The notes beneath the pieces were generated by a model that saw nothing but the letters and a program-made list of their open reading frames with translations, ran no database searches and was not told the DNA's origin. Shown here piece by piece: positions 1 through 11,698 of a DNA stretch of 64,000 nucleotides (positions are counted from its first letter, which is position 1; each line of letters starts with the position of its first letter). The position numbers were made by a program, and so were the translations under genes. Origin of the DNA: Capra hircus (taxonomy: Eukaryota; Chordata; Mammalia; Artiodactyla; Bovidae); the NCBI RefSeq assembly GCF_001704415.2, contig NC_030808.1, positions 135,919,089 through 135,983,088 of the forward strand, in the 5' to 3' direction.

Positions 1-489
1 ACTCTACATATTTACAATTTTAAAGAGGACTCTTTTGGGGGTTTTAAGCAAATCGTAATGCATCACCATTTTATTGATTACATTACACGGCCCCATTGAT
101 AAGTGTCTATCTAGGCTGAAACTCTCACTTTTTTCAGTCCATCTTCACAGAACAGTCCTGCTCTATCCTTGATTTACTTGGTCTTTCTCAGGTTGACTCA
201 AACTCTAACCAGAAGGTTTAGGTAAGAAACCTAAATTAAATATTCTCACAATGGGAATTCCACAGCTAGTTCTTTATAAAGTCATGGATGAGATCACTGC
301 AGCATCCATACAGAGTAATGGATATGATAAGGCTTATCTTCCTTTACTAACAGATCTAGTCACAAGAAAATAATAGTAAGCCACGTCTGTCTCATTGGAT
401 AATTACTAAATGATGCCAAACTACAAATAAAGCTACATAGAAATCTAACATTTAGATAGAAGTAAAACAATAAAATAGGTAATAGTAAA
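1..489. other. AT-rich sequence, no gene recognised
   Basis: I see no conserved open frame, RNA gene or repeat I can name. The right edge abuts an L1 3' end. Confidence 0.5.
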
Positions 490-643
490 GGATATAGCAT
501 GCTTGGGGCTGGTGCATGGGGATGACCCAGAGAGATGTTATGGGGAGGGAGGTGGGAAGGGGGTTCATGTTTGGGAACGCATGTAAGAATTAAAGATTTT
601 AAAATTAAAAAAATAAAAAATAAAAATAAATTAAAAAAATAAG
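490..643 (+). mobile_element. L1 3' end, 5'-truncated
   Basis: This is the terminal part of a ruminant-type L1 3'UTR ending in an A-rich tail (about 595-643). It is near-identical to the terminal parts of the copies at 2655-2965 and 28030-28307, sharing the stretch with 'gatgacccagagagatg' and the G-rich tract before the tail. No coding sequence is included. I could not define a convincing target-site duplication. Confidence 0.8.
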
Positions 644-1189
644 AAAACAATGTAAGTAATTTTAAAGCAACCTCTTCAGTGCCACCCGTATACACACATG
701 ATTACTCAAACAGAAAGGCAAAGTGATAAAAACTGCACATGAAATGATATTTTCACTTTATAATAAAATAAATTTATAAGGTGGCTGATAATAAACAAAG
801 TGGCTTCACATATATTTCATTCATTAATTTACCTCCTATGATAAAGACATTATCATACCATATATGAAAAATAGACTCTATAAAGTATATAATATTTTCT
901 AAATTTATTCTTCAAAACATCACCAGTGTTATTTTTCTAAATCCTTAAAAAAAATGGTAAGTTGAAGGGTGGCATGTTATGAACAGGCAGAGGGCATACA
1001 ACAGAAAATCAATGCTCAGTAAAAGCATCCAGATTGGATTATTATCAACTCCCCTGTACTTGTATTTACAGCACAGAATCACAATAAATGCATTCTGGAA
1101 ATACTACAGAAAGAACATTAAGATATTTTAAAATGGTCACATTAGACTTTCATCAGAAGTCTAAACCCCACAGAGTAGGGAATGCACAT
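644..1189. other. AT-rich sequence, no gene recognised
   Basis: No open frame or familiar repeat is evident. The last part may be very decayed L1 leading into the ORF1 remnant that becomes recognisable at about 1190. Confidence 0.4.
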
Positions 1190-1830
1190 AAGACTATCAG
1201 CAGATTTTTCAGCACAAATTTTGCAGGCCAGAAAAGAGTGGCACAATGTAATTAAAGTACTAAAAGAAGAAAACTTCCAACTAAGAACACTCTACCCACA
1301 GCAAATTCATTATTCAGAACTGAAAAATTTTCAGACAAGCAAAAACTAAAGGAGTTCATCAACACTAAACTGACATTACAAAAACCTTAAGTTAAAAGGA
1401 CTCAAGTTGAAAACAGCTAATTCGTAACAAGAGCACATATGAAAGAATAAATCTCACTGGAAAAGTAAATATATAGTAAAGATAATGATTAATTACTTAT
1501 AAAGCTAATGTACAGGTTAAAAGATAAAACCAGTAAAAGTAACTATGATTATAATAATTGGTTATAGAATACACAAAATAAACATGTAAAATATGACATC
1601 AAAAACTTAAAATATGTAGAGGGGTGGTGAGTAAAAATCTTGAGTTTATAAAACACTTAAGTTGGTATCAATGTAAAATAGATTGCATAAATAAAATTTG
1701 CTATATGTAACCCTCATATGGCAAAAACCTATAGCAAACAGAAAAAGATAAAGAAAAATAAATAAATATAAACATAACCACTAAAGAAAGTCAAATGACA
1801 AAAGAGGGAAGAAAAGAAAAAGGAACAGAT
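1190..1830 (+). mobile_element. Old L1 fragment: ORF1 3' end plus inter-ORF spacer
   Basis: Translation of about 1190-1400 gives a decayed ORF1p C-terminus (an LQAR-type segment, then a region resembling the LYP and ...TSKN parts of the C-terminal domain) with several stops. The following A-rich 400 bases resemble the spacer between ORF1 and ORF2 of mammalian L1s. It stops at the U6 copy at 1831. It cannot encode protein. Overall L1M-like and older than the element downstream of U6. Confidence 0.65.
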
Positions 1831-1936
1831 ATGTTCACTTCAGCAGCATCTATACTAAAATTGGAACCATACAGAGAAGATTATCATGGCCCCATGCAAG
1901 GATGACATGCAAATTTGTGAAGTGTTGCATATTTTT
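1831..1936 (+). pseudogene. U6 snRNA retropseudogene
   Basis: The 106 bases align end to end with U6 spliceosomal snRNA (about 107 nt). The 5' stem-loop region is recognisable, followed by 'ctaaaattggaac', 'atacagagaagatta' (ACAGAG-box region intact), 'catggcccc', 'caaggatgaca', 'gcaaat' and the 3' 'catattttt' end. Roughly a dozen substitutions and one deleted base (in the segment after 'catggcccc') separate it from the functional gene. No TATA box or proximal sequence element is apparent in the A-rich flank upstream, so it is almost certainly not transcribed by its own pol III promoter. It joins an L1 ORF1 fragment directly at its 3' end with no poly(A) between, the arrangement of U6/L1 chimeric retrocopies. 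Confidence 0.92.
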
Positions 1937-3641
1937 AACAAAGAGATAGAACATTTAAGGAAGAAACAAACACAGATGAAGAATATAATAACTGGAAAGA
2001 AAAATACACTAGACGGCATCAATAGCTGAATAACTGGGCAGAAGAATGAATAAGCAAAATGGAGCACATAATGCTGGAAATCACTGCCATGGAACAGAAG
2101 AAATAAGAATGTAAAGAGAGCCAGTCTCAGAGACTGCAGGGACAACACTAAACACATGTGCATAAGCATTATAGGGGTACAAGAAGCAGGAGAGACAGAG
2201 AAAGAGCATTAGAAAGTATTTCAAGAGATTAGAACTGAGAACTTTCCTGAGAAAGGAAACACACTCGAGTGCAGGAAGTGCAGAGTCCTATACAAGATAA
2301 ACCTAAGGAGAAACACACTAAGAAATATTTTAATCAAACTGACAAAAATTAAAGACAAAGAAAAAATAACAGCAACAAGGGAAAAGCAACAAACAACATA
2401 CAAGGAACCCCCGGGAAGGTTATCAGCTGATCAGTCAGCAGAAACTCTGCAGGCCAGAAAGGAGAGGCATGACATCTTTAAAGTGATAAAAGGGAAACAC
2501 TTACAACCAAGAATAGTCTACCCAGCAAGGTTCTCATGCAGATTTGAAGAGAAATCAAAAGTTTTAAAGACAAGCAAAAGCTAAGAGAATTTAGCATCAG
2601 AAAACCAGCATTACAACAAATCCTAAAGGAACTTATCTAGGTGGAAAAGAAAAGACCACAAGTAGACTATAATGGACTTTTGGACTCAGAGGGAGGGAGA
2701 GGGTGGGATGATTTGGGAGAATGACATTCTAACATGTATACTATCATGTAAGAATTGAATCGCCAGTCTATGTCTGATGCAGGATACAGAATGCTTGGAG
2801 CTGGTGCATGGGGATGACCCAGAGAGATGTTATGGGGAGGGAGGTGGGAGGGGGGTTCATGTTTGGGAATGCATGTAAGAATTAAAGATTTTAAAATTTA
2901 AAAAATAAAAAAATAAATTAAAAAAAATTAAAAAAATTAAAAAAATTAAAAAAAAATAAAAGCAACAAGGTAAAAAAAAACAAATAAAAAAAAAAGAAAA
3001 TTATGAACTGGGAAACTCATCAGCAAAAGAAAACATAAAGGTAGGAATCATCCCTACACAAATTTGATATCAAAACCAGCAAACAGGAGAAGAGGAGAGC
3101 ACCAATGCAGGATACTGGATCAGCACTTGAAATAAAAAGACTAGCAAACTAAAACAACTTTATCTGTATATAGACTACTCTATAAAACCTTTTGGGAACC
3201 CAAAACCAACAATCTATAATAGATACAGACACAAAAGAGAAAAAAGTTATCCAAAACCTCCACTAAAGATAGATATCAAATCACAAAAGATGAGAAGAAA
3301 AGAGGAAAGGAAGGAAAAAGCCATTCAAAACATCCAAAATAATTAAGAAAATGGCAATAGGCATATAAATAATGCTCCAACCAAAAATAAAGAAAAAAAC
3401 AAAACATGGACTGACTGGCTGAATAGACAGAAAAATGAGGCCCATATGCATGTTTTCTACAACAGACCCACTTCAGATCTAGGGACACATACAGACTGAA
3501 AGTGAGGGAACAGAAAAAAATATTTCATGCAAACAGACATTTTTAAAAAGTTAGAGGAGCATTACTCATATCAGAACAAACAAACTTCAAAATAAGGAAC
3601 ATTACAGGAGACAAAGGTGGGCACTACATAATAATCAGCAT
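1937..3641 (+). mobile_element. L1 remnant: ORF1 (partial) and start of ORF2, interrupted
   Basis: Starts inside the ORF1 coiled-coil region right after U6 and runs through the ORF1p RNA-binding and C-terminal parts (about 2100-2640; residues like SAETLQARKERHDIFKV and LQPRI.YPARFS are readable), with many stops. After a nested L1 3' end (2655-2965) it resumes with inter-ORF spacer, then the first part of ORF2 (about 3340-3641), where NAPTK and the endonuclease N-terminus can be followed in pieces. The L1 is broken at 3641 by BovB sequence. Non-functional. Confidence 0.8.
2655..2965 (+). mobile_element. L1 3'UTR insertion nested in L1
   Basis: A 5'-truncated ruminant-type L1 3' end with the same G-rich block and tail as 28030-28307, followed by a long A/T-rich tail (about 2890-2965). 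It lies between the stop of ORF1 and the ORF2 spacer of the host L1. Flanks 'aaaagaccacaag' and 'aaaagcaacaagg' may be a degraded target-site duplication, but this is weak. Confidence 0.85.
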
Positions 3642-3971
3642 AGTCAATGAAGCAGAAGTAGATGTATTTTGGGAATCCCCTTGCTTTTGCTATGATCCAG
3701 CTTATGATGGAAATTTGATCTCTGGTTCCTCTGCCTTTTCAAAATCTAGCTTGTACATGTGGAAGTTACCAGTTCACATACTGCTAAAGAACTGAAGGAT
3801 TTTGAGCATAATCTTGCTAGGATGTGAAATGAATGTAATCGTATGGTAATTTGAACATTCTTTGGTATTTCCTTTTTTTGGGATTGGAATGAAAACTGAC
3901 ATTTTCCAATCCTGTGACCACTGCTGAGTTTTCCAAATTGCAGGCATAGCGAGTGCAGCACTCTAACAGCA
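3642..3971 (-). mobile_element. BovB fragment, inverted 5' part of a probable twin-primed copy
   Basis: Reverse-strand BovB covering the start of the reverse-transcriptase region up to the first half of motif A (FIDYA..., about 3642-3660), with frameshifts and stops. Its motif-A end abuts the L1 flank at 3641. The BovB sequence that should follow motif A is found in the opposite orientation at 6530-6900, only about 20 bases further along the element. That is the topology left by an inversion during insertion. A second BovB (3972-6530) sits at the joint. Confidence 0.8.
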
Positions 3972-6529
3972 TCAGTTCAGTTCAGTTCAGCTGCTCAGTT
4001 ACATCCAACTCTTTGTAACACCATGGATGGCAGCACGCCAGGCTTCCCTGTCCATCACCAACTCCCAGAGTTTACTCAAACTCATGCCCATTAAGTCAGT
4101 GATGCCATCCAACCATCTCAGCCTCTGTTGTCCCCTTCTCTTCCTGTCTTCAATCTTTCCCAGCATCAGGGTCTTTTCCAATGAGTCAGTTCTTCATATC
4201 AGGTGGTCAGAGTACTGGAGCTTCAGTTTCAGCATCAGTCTTTCCAATGAATATTCAGGACTGCTTTCCTTTAGGATTGACTAGTTTGATCTCCTTGCAA
4301 TCCAAGGGACTCTCAAGAGTCTTCTCCAACACCACAGTTCAAAAGCATCAATTCTTCAGTGCTCAGCTTTCCTTATGATCCAGCTCTCACATCCATACAT
4401 GACTACTGGAAAAACCATAGCTTTGACTGTATGGACCTTTGTCAAAAAAATAATGTCTTTGCTTTTTAATATGCTGTCTAGGTTTGTCACAGCTTTTCTT
4501 CTAAAGAGCAAGCATCTTTTAATTTCATGGTTGCAGTCACCATCTGCAATGATTTTGGAGCCCATGGAAAAAAAGTCTGTCACAGTTTCCATTGTTTCCC
4601 CATCTATCTGCCATGAAGTGATGGGAACAAATGCCATGATCTTTGAATGTTTTGAGCGATCTTTGATCGTTTTTTGAATGTTGAGTTTTAGGCCAGCTTT
4701 TTCACTCTCCTGTATCACTTTCATCAAGAGGCTCTTTAGTTCCTCTTTGCTTTCTGCCATAGGGGTGGTGTCATCTGCATATCTGAGGTTATTGATATTC
4801 TTCCCAGAAATCTTTATTCCAGCTGTGCTTCATCCAGTCCAGTATTTCACATGATGTACTCTGCATATAAGTTAAATAAGCAGGGTGACAATATACAGCC
4901 TTGATGTACTCCTTTCTCAATTTGGAACCAGTCCATTGTTCCATGTCTGCTTCTAACTGTTGCTTCTTGACCTGCATACAGATTTCTCAGGAGGCAGGTA
5001 AGGTAGTCTGGTATTACCATCTCTTTAAGAATTTTCCACAGTTTGCTGTGATCCACACAGTCAAAGGCTTTGGCATAGTCAATAAAGCAGAAGTAGATGT
5101 TTTTCTGGAACTCTCTTGCTTTTTTGATGATCCAACGGATGTTGGCAATTTGATCTCTGATTCCTCTGCCTTTTCTAAATCCAGCTTGAACATCTGGAAG
5201 TTCTCGGTTCACGTACTGTTGAAACTCTGCTTGGAGAATTTTGAGCATTACTTTGCTAGTGTGTGAGATGAGTGCAATTGTGTGGTAGTTGAATGTCCTT
5301 TGGCATTGCCTTTCTTTGGGATTGGAATGAAAACTGACCTTTTCTAGTCCTGTAGCCGTGGCTGAGTTTTCCAAATATGCTGTCATACTGAGTGCAGACA
5401 ACAGCATTCTTTAGGATTTAAATAGCTCAGCTGTAGTTTCATTACCTCCACTAGTGCTGTTTGTAGTAACATTTCCTAAGGCCCATTTGACTTCATACTC
5501 AGGATCTCTGGTTCTAAGTGAGTGATAACACCATCCTGGTTATCTGGATCATTAACAGCTTTATAGTATAGTTCTTCTGTGTATTCTTGCCACCTATTCT
5601 TAATCTCTTCTGCGTCCATTAAGTCTTTGCCATTTTTATCCATTATTGTGCATATCTTTGCATCAATGTTCCCTTGGTATCTCAAATTTTCTTAAAAAGA
5701 TCTCTCATCTTTCCCATTTTATTGTTTTCCTCTATTTCTTTGCATTGTTCATTTAAGAAGACTTCTTTATCTCTCTTTGCTATTCTCTGGAACTCTGCAT
5801 TCAGCTGGGTATATCTTTCCCTTTCTCCTCTGCCTTTTTCTTTTTTTTCTCTCAGCTATTTCTAAGGCCTCCTCAGACAACCAATTTGTCTTCTATTTCT
5901 TTTTCTTGAGGATGGTTTTGGTCACTGCCTCCTGTACAGAGTTATAAACTTCCATCCATATTTCTTCAGAGAAGGCAATGGCAACCCACTTCAGTACTCT
6001 CCAGTATTGCAGCCTGATAGGCTGCAGTCCATGCAGTCTTGAAGAGCTGGACACAACTGAGTGACTTCACTTTCACTTTTCACTTTCATGCATTGGTGAA
6101 GGAAATGGCAACCCACTCCAGTGTTCTTGCCTGAAGAATTCCAGGGACAGCAGAGCCTAGTGAGCTGCTATCTATGGGGTCACACAGAGTCGGACACAAC
6201 TGAAGCAACAGCAGCAGCAGCAGCATATTTCTTCAGGCACACTGTCTACCAGATCTAGTCCCTTGAATCTATTTGTTACCTTCAGCGTATAATCATAAGG
6301 GATTTGATTTAGGTCATATCTGAATGGCCTATTGATTTTCCCCTACTTTCTTCAATTTGAGCCTGAATTTGGCAATAAGGAGCTGATGATGTGAGCCATA
6401 GTTAGCTCCAGGTCTTGTTTTTGCTAACTATATAAAGCTTCTCGATCTTTGGATGCAAAGAACATAATCAATCTGATTTCGATAATGACCATCTTGTGAT
6501 GTCCACGTGTAGAGTCATCTTTCGCCTTT
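3972..6529 (-). mobile_element. BovB LINE (RTE clade), 5'-truncated
   Basis: About 2.3 kb of BovB once the SINE at 5970-6223 is removed. The 3' terminus is at 3972, with the typical repeated 'agttc' end in antisense. Reading the minus strand gives remains of the endonuclease region (about 6240-6529), linker (5476-5685), and reverse transcriptase (4847-5407: GFRKGRG, FIDYAKAFDCVD as motif A, GVHQGCILSPCLFN), then RYADDTT (motif C, about 4760-4790, catalytic DD intact) and the C-terminal part (to 4000). Frameshifts separate these blocks, so no full protein can be made. BovB encodes an apurinic-type endonuclease plus reverse transcriptase and is known to supply machinery for ruminant SINEs. The 5' end is lost. 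Confidence 0.9.
5970..6223 (+). mobile_element. Bov-A2 SINE
   Basis: Full dimeric Bov-A2, starting 'gagaaggcaatggcaaccc' and ending in the (AGC)n tail. It is flanked by a perfect 13-bp target-site duplication, 'catatttcttcag', at 5957-5969 and 6224-6236. It interrupts the BovB and so is younger than it. Confidence 0.95.
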
Positions 6530-6900
6530 ATCCACAAACTGGGAATATTCTTAAAGAGATGGGAATACCAGACCATACTACCTGCCTCTTGAGAAACCAG
6601 CATGCAGGATAAGAAGCAAGAGTTAGAACTGAACGTGGAATAACAGACTGGTTCAAAATTGGGAAAGAAGTACATCAAGGCTATATATTTTCACTCTGCT
6701 TATTTAACTTATATGCAGAGTACATCATACAAAATGCTGGGTTAGATAACTCACAAGCTGGAATCGAGATTGCTGGGAAAAATAACCTCAGATATGCAGA
6801 TAATACCACTTTAATGGCAGAAAGTGAAGAGGAACTAAAAAGTCTCTTGATGAAGGTAAAAGAAGACAGTGAGAAAGCTGGCTTAAAACTCAACATTCAG
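6530..6900 (+). mobile_element. BovB fragment, direct 3' part of the same twin-primed copy
   Basis: Plus-strand BovB reverse-transcriptase sequence starting just after motif A (HNKLWKILKEMG region) and ending at ...LKLNIQ. The palm motif reads RYADNTT rather than RYADD, so the catalytic pair is damaged. It begins about 20 bases past where the inverted fragment at 3642-3971 stops, so the two are best read as one element. The expected 3' end is missing: L1 sequence resumes at about 6901. Confidence 0.8.
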
Positions 6901-8018
6901 ACAAATCAGATCAGAATACACAGACTTAACGTGAGGGGATGGCAAAAGGTATTCCATGCAAATGGAAACAGAAAGCTGTAGTGATACTTAGATGAGACCA
7001 AACAGATTAAAAAAAAAAAAACTGTAAGAGACAAAAAATACATTACATAATGATAAAGGGATCAATTCAAGAAGGCATGACAACTGTAAAAACACATGCA
7101 CCCAATACAGGAGCAAGCACCTAAATAGGTAAAGCAAATATAAACAAACCTAAAGGGGGAAATGGACAGCAACTCAGTAACAGTAGGAGACTTTAATACC
7201 TCAATTACATCAAGAGACATATTACATAGACAAAAAGTCAATAAGGAAATATTGGCCTTAAATGACACATTAGACCAAACACATAATCAGTAGAAATAGA
7301 ACGACCCATCCAAACGCAGCAGAATACATTCTTTTCAAGTGCACATGGAACATTCTCCAGGATAGATAGCATACTAGGTCTCAGAACAAATGTCAACAAA
7401 TTTAAGAAGATTTAAATCATATTAAACATCTTTTCTGACCACAACAATATGAAACTAGAAATCAGCTACAAGAAAAAACTGCAAAAAAAAAAAAAAACAA
7501 CACACACAGAAAAATGCACAGGCTAAACAATATGCTACTAAACAACCAATGGGTCAGTGAAGAAATCAAAGAAGAAATCAAAACATACCTGGAGACACAT
7601 GGAAATGGACACACAACAATCCAACATCTATGGGATGTGGGAAAAACATTTCTAAGAGAGGAAGTTCATAGCAATAAATGCCTATCTCAAGAGACAAGAG
7701 ATGTTTCAAATAAACAACCTAATTTTATACCCCAAGGAACTAGAAAAAGAAGAACCAAAGAAGCCAAAAATTAGTAGAAGGAAAGAAATAACATAGATAC
7801 GAGTAGAAATAAATGAAATAGAAACTGAAAGAAGAGAAAAGAACAATAAAACTAAGAGGTGGTTCACTGAAAAGATAAGAAAAATTGACAATCTTTTAGT
7901 GAGACTCATCAAAAGGAAAAGAGAGGACTCAAAGAAATAAAAAAAATAAAGGAGAGATGTTACAACTGATACCACAGAAATACAAAGACTCTTAAGAGAC
8001 TACTATAAACAATTGTTG

Positions 8019-8226
8019 CTGTTTGTTTGCTAAGTTGTGTCCAACTTTTTGTGACCCCATGGACTGCAGGCCACAATGATCCTCTGTCCATGGAATTTCC
8101 CGGGTATGAACACACTGGAGTGAGTTGCCATTTCCTTTGCCAGGGGATTTTCCTGACCTAAGGATTGAGCCCATGTCTCCTGTTTGGCAGGTAAATTCTT
8201 TACCACTGAGACACCTGGGAAGCTCC
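8019..8226 (-). mobile_element. Bov-tA SINE
   Basis: tRNA-derived head (box-B-like sequence at about 8160-8180 in antisense) and Bov-A body in reverse orientation, ending 'acctgggaagctcc'. It interrupts L1 ORF2. No clear duplication is visible. Confidence 0.9.
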
Positions 8227-8811
8227 ATCTATGTGCCAATAAATTGGACAACCTAGAAGACAGATAAACTCCTAAAAATATATAATTTACCAAGACTGAA
8301 TCATGATGAAATAGGAACTCTGAACAGATCAATTACTAGCAAGGAGACTAAATTGGTAATAAAGAAAAACCTTCCAAAAAATGTAAGTCGAGGACAAGAT
8401 GGCTTCACTTGTGAATTCTATCAAATATTTAAAGAATTAATACCAATACATTTTACAAGGGCTGCATTACCGTGATATCAAAACCAAATGAGGATGGCAT
8501 AAAAAAAAGAAAACTACAGGCCCAAATCCATGAAATCATAGATGAAAAATCCTCAACAAAATATTATCAAACTGAATTAAACAATACATTAAAAGGATCA
8601 TACACCATAATCAAATGGGATTTATGACAGCAATACAAGAATGGTTCAACAACTGTAAGTCAGTCAGTGTGATTCCCCACATTAAAAAAGGGCAGGATAA
8701 AAATCATATGATCATTTTAATAGATGCAGGAAAGAGCATTTGAAAAAGTTAAACATCTATTTATGGTAAAAATAAAACTATCAACAAAGCACATATAGAA
8801 GGAGCATTTGT

Positions 8812-9123
8812 TGCTGTTCAGTCACTCAGTCATGTCCACCTCTCTGTGACCCACTGGACTGCAGCATGCCGGGCTTCCCTGTCCTTCACCACCTCCTGGA
8901 ACTTGCTCAAACTCATGTCCATTGAGTTGATGATGCCATCCAACCATCTCATCCTCTGTTGTACCCTTCTTCTCCTGCCTTCTATCTTTCCCAGCATCAG
9001 GGTCTTTTCCAATGAGTCAGCTCTTCACATCAGGTGGCCAAAGTATTGGATTTTCAGCTTTGGCATCCGTCCTTGCAATGAATATTCACAATTGATTTCC
9101 TTTAGGATTGATTTGTTTGATCT
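8812..9123 (-). mobile_element. BovB 3' end, short truncated copy
   Basis: About 310 bases of the BovB 3' terminus in antisense (encoding the end of the [16 protein letters not shown]... MRWLDG...). Inserted into L1 ORF2; the L1 reading continues at 9124. A strongly 5'-truncated insertion. Confidence 0.88.
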
Positions 9124-10384
9124 TCTGACATACCCAAACATAATAAAGGCCATATGTGGCAAGCCCAAAACTAACACCACACCATACTCAACAGTGAAGA
9201 GTTGAAAGTTTTTCCTCTAAGATCAGGAACAAGACAAGGATGTCCACTCCAGTCATTTTTATTCAGCACAGTACTGGACATTTTAGCCAGACAAATTAGG
9301 CAAGAAAAAAAGGCATCCAAATTGGAAAGGAAGAAGTAAAACTTGTTTCTATTTGCAGATGCCATGATACTGTATATAGAAAACTCTAGCAACTGTATCA
9401 AAAAATTGTTAGAACTACTAAGCAAATTCAGTAAAGACAGGATAAGAAATCAATACACAAAAGTCAGCTGCACTTCTATACAGTAATAATGAACTATCAG
9501 AAAGAGAAATTAGAAAAATAATCCCAATTACAATTGTATCAAACAATAAAATACCAAGAAAGGAAATAAACCAAGGAGGTGAAAGATCTCTATACTGAAA
9601 ACCTCAAGACACTGATGAAACAAACTGAAGAAAATACAAATAAATGGAAAGATATTCCACACTCATGAATTGAAAGAATTAATATTGTTAAACTGTTCAT
9701 ACTATCAAAAGCATCATACAGATTCAATCTAACCTCTATTAAAATTCCAATGGCATTTTTCACAGAAATAATAGTCTTTAAAATTTGTATGGAAACGCAA
9801 AAGACCTCAAATAGACGAAGTAAGTTTAATAATAATAAAGCCGGAAGTATCACACTCTCTTATTTCAAACTATATTATAAAGCTGTAGTAATTAAAACAA
9901 TGTGGTATTTGCATCAAAAGGACACATAGGTCTATGGAACAAAATGGAGGGCCCAGAAATTAATCCACACATATATGGTAAATTAATCTGTGACAAAGGA
10001 CCCAAGAATATACAATGGGAAAAAGACAATTTCTTTAATAAAAGATGCTTAAAAAACTGGACAACTATATGCAATAGAATAAAAATGGACAACTATCTCA
10101 TAACATAAAAAAAATTGACCCTAAATGGATAAAATACTAGAATGTAAGACGTAACACCATAAAACTCCTAGAAGATAGGTGGTAAGCTTCTTGACATAGG
10201 TGTTGGTGATGATTTTTTGAATCTTCATCAAATGCAAAAGAATAAGGGCAAAAATAAATGAGTGGGAATACATCAATGTAAAATGCTTCTGCACAGCAAA
10301 GGAAACCACCAAAAAATGAAAAGAAAACCCATAGAATGAAAGGAAGAATTTGCAAATTATGTATCTGATAAGGGACTAATCATT

Positions 10385-10752
10385 GATGTTTCTCAACTGT
10401 GGTGTTGAAGAAAAGTGAGAGTCCCTTGGATTGCAAGGAGATCAAACCAGTCAATCCTAAAGGAAATCAGTCCTGAATACTCACTGGAAAGCTGATGCTG
10501 AAGCTGAAGCTCCAATACTTTGGCCACCTGATGCAAAGAACTGACTCACTGGAAAAGACCCTGATGCTGGGAAAGATTGAGGGCAGGAGAAGGGGACAAC
10601 AGATGATGAGATGGTTGGATGTCATCACCAACTCAATGGACATGGGTTTGGGTGGACTCTGGGAGTTGGTGATGGACAGGGAGGCCTGGCGTGCTGCAGT
10701 TCATGGGGTTGAAAAGAGTCAAACACGACTGAGCAACTAAACTGAACTGGGT
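10385..10752 (+). mobile_element. BovB 3' end, truncated copy
   Basis: Plus-strand BovB 3' terminus, ending 'gcaactaaactgaactgg'. It contains an 81-codon open remnant of the ORF C-terminus (10495-10740). It terminates the L1 remnant on its left. Nothing L1-like follows on the right. Confidence 0.9.
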
Positions 10753-11469
10753 AAAGGAGACTTCAGAATACTATCAGTTGCAGGTCCTACACCTTGGAGT
10801 TCAGGTAACAATGGAGATGTTTCACAGCCCTCTGAGTGTGTCAACTAATCAATGAGAAAGAAATCTGCTGACTTCTCATCACTGGTTTCTTATCAGTCTG
10901 GATCTGAAATGAAGTTGATTTATTTCTACCACTTAATTGTTTATAAATTCAAGGCTCAAATGATGGACTCCCCTCCCTGCCACTTCAACAGTCATCAAAG
11001 AAGAATGCATTAGTTTAGCATCAGAGGAAAAAACCTGCAAGCCTCCTCCTAAGGCAAACCTTGTAATATTGAACCTGTAAGTATTGCTGAAGTCTGAAGT
11101 CACCATACTTTATAGACTAGTATTTTATTATTAGACAGGGACAGACCAGTTGAAACTTAGCAAGTGAAGGCACGAAATAATGTATATTTTCAGAGAATAT
11201 CAAAACAAACATTTGTGTTCTTATGCTACAATGATAGTTCTTAGATGACTCTCAAACCAAAGTAGGACTTTATCAGAGCTTTTAGAAACAAGATTAGTAG
11301 GTATAGAGAATTAGGTAGTACGCTCTTTCAGGTATGAGCCAAACTTTGTATAAAACTGGGGCCTGTAAACCAGAAGGCCATGTAAAAAACAATGTTTTAC
11401 ACAGTTCATAAATTTGAATTCCAGGTAGCAGAGCAGCACAGCAGAAGCATGCTGGGCCCATGAATTTGA
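10753..11469. other. Single-copy sequence, no gene recognised
   Basis: No coding frame, RNA gene or familiar repeat is visible. Confidence 0.5.
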
Positions 11470-11490
11470 ACTCATTAATGAAATAAAAAG

Positions 11491-11698
11491 GAAGTGCTAG
11501 TTCCTCAGTGGTATCTGACTCTTCACTACCCCATGGACTGTACCCACCAAGGCTTCTCTGTCCACGGAATTTTCCAGGCAAGAATACTAGACTGGGTAGC
11601 CATTCCCTTCTCCAGGGGATCTTCCTGAACCAGGGATCGAATCCAGGTCTCCTGCATTACAGGCAGATTCTTTACTGTCTGAGCCACCAGGGAAGCCT
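11491..11698 (-). mobile_element. Bov-tA SINE
   Basis: Complete reverse-orientation Bov-tA ending 'gagccaccagggaagcc'. Flanked by the direct repeat 'ttaatgaaataaaaag' (11475-11490 and 11704-11719). The match extends to about 21 bp with one mismatch, a clear target-site duplication. Confidence 0.95.

Larger units (their letters stand above)
6901..10384 (+). mobile_element. L1 ORF2 remnant, long
   Basis: Nearly 3 kb of L1 ORF2 once the SINE (8019-8226) and BovB 3' end (8812-9123) are removed. The endonuclease part (about 6910-7430), linker, reverse-transcriptase fingers and palm, and part of the C-terminal domain can be followed in translation with stops and frameshifts. The palm catalytic motif at about 9350 reads FADAM instead of FADDM, so the active site is lost. 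The first about 140 bases repeat, in diverged form, the L1 segment at about 3480-3641 on the other side of the BovB block, so this may be a separate L1 copy. It is cut at 10384 by a BovB 3' fragment. Confidence 0.85.

Noticed and set aside
6213..6224. CAG triplet run as a coding repeat
   Set aside because: It is the (AGC)n tail of the Bov-A2 at 5970-6223. The same holds for the GCT runs at 56211 and 60099.
8019..8226. tRNA gene
   Set aside because: The tRNA-like boxes here and in the other Bov-tA copies are SINE heads. No complete cloverleaf remains.
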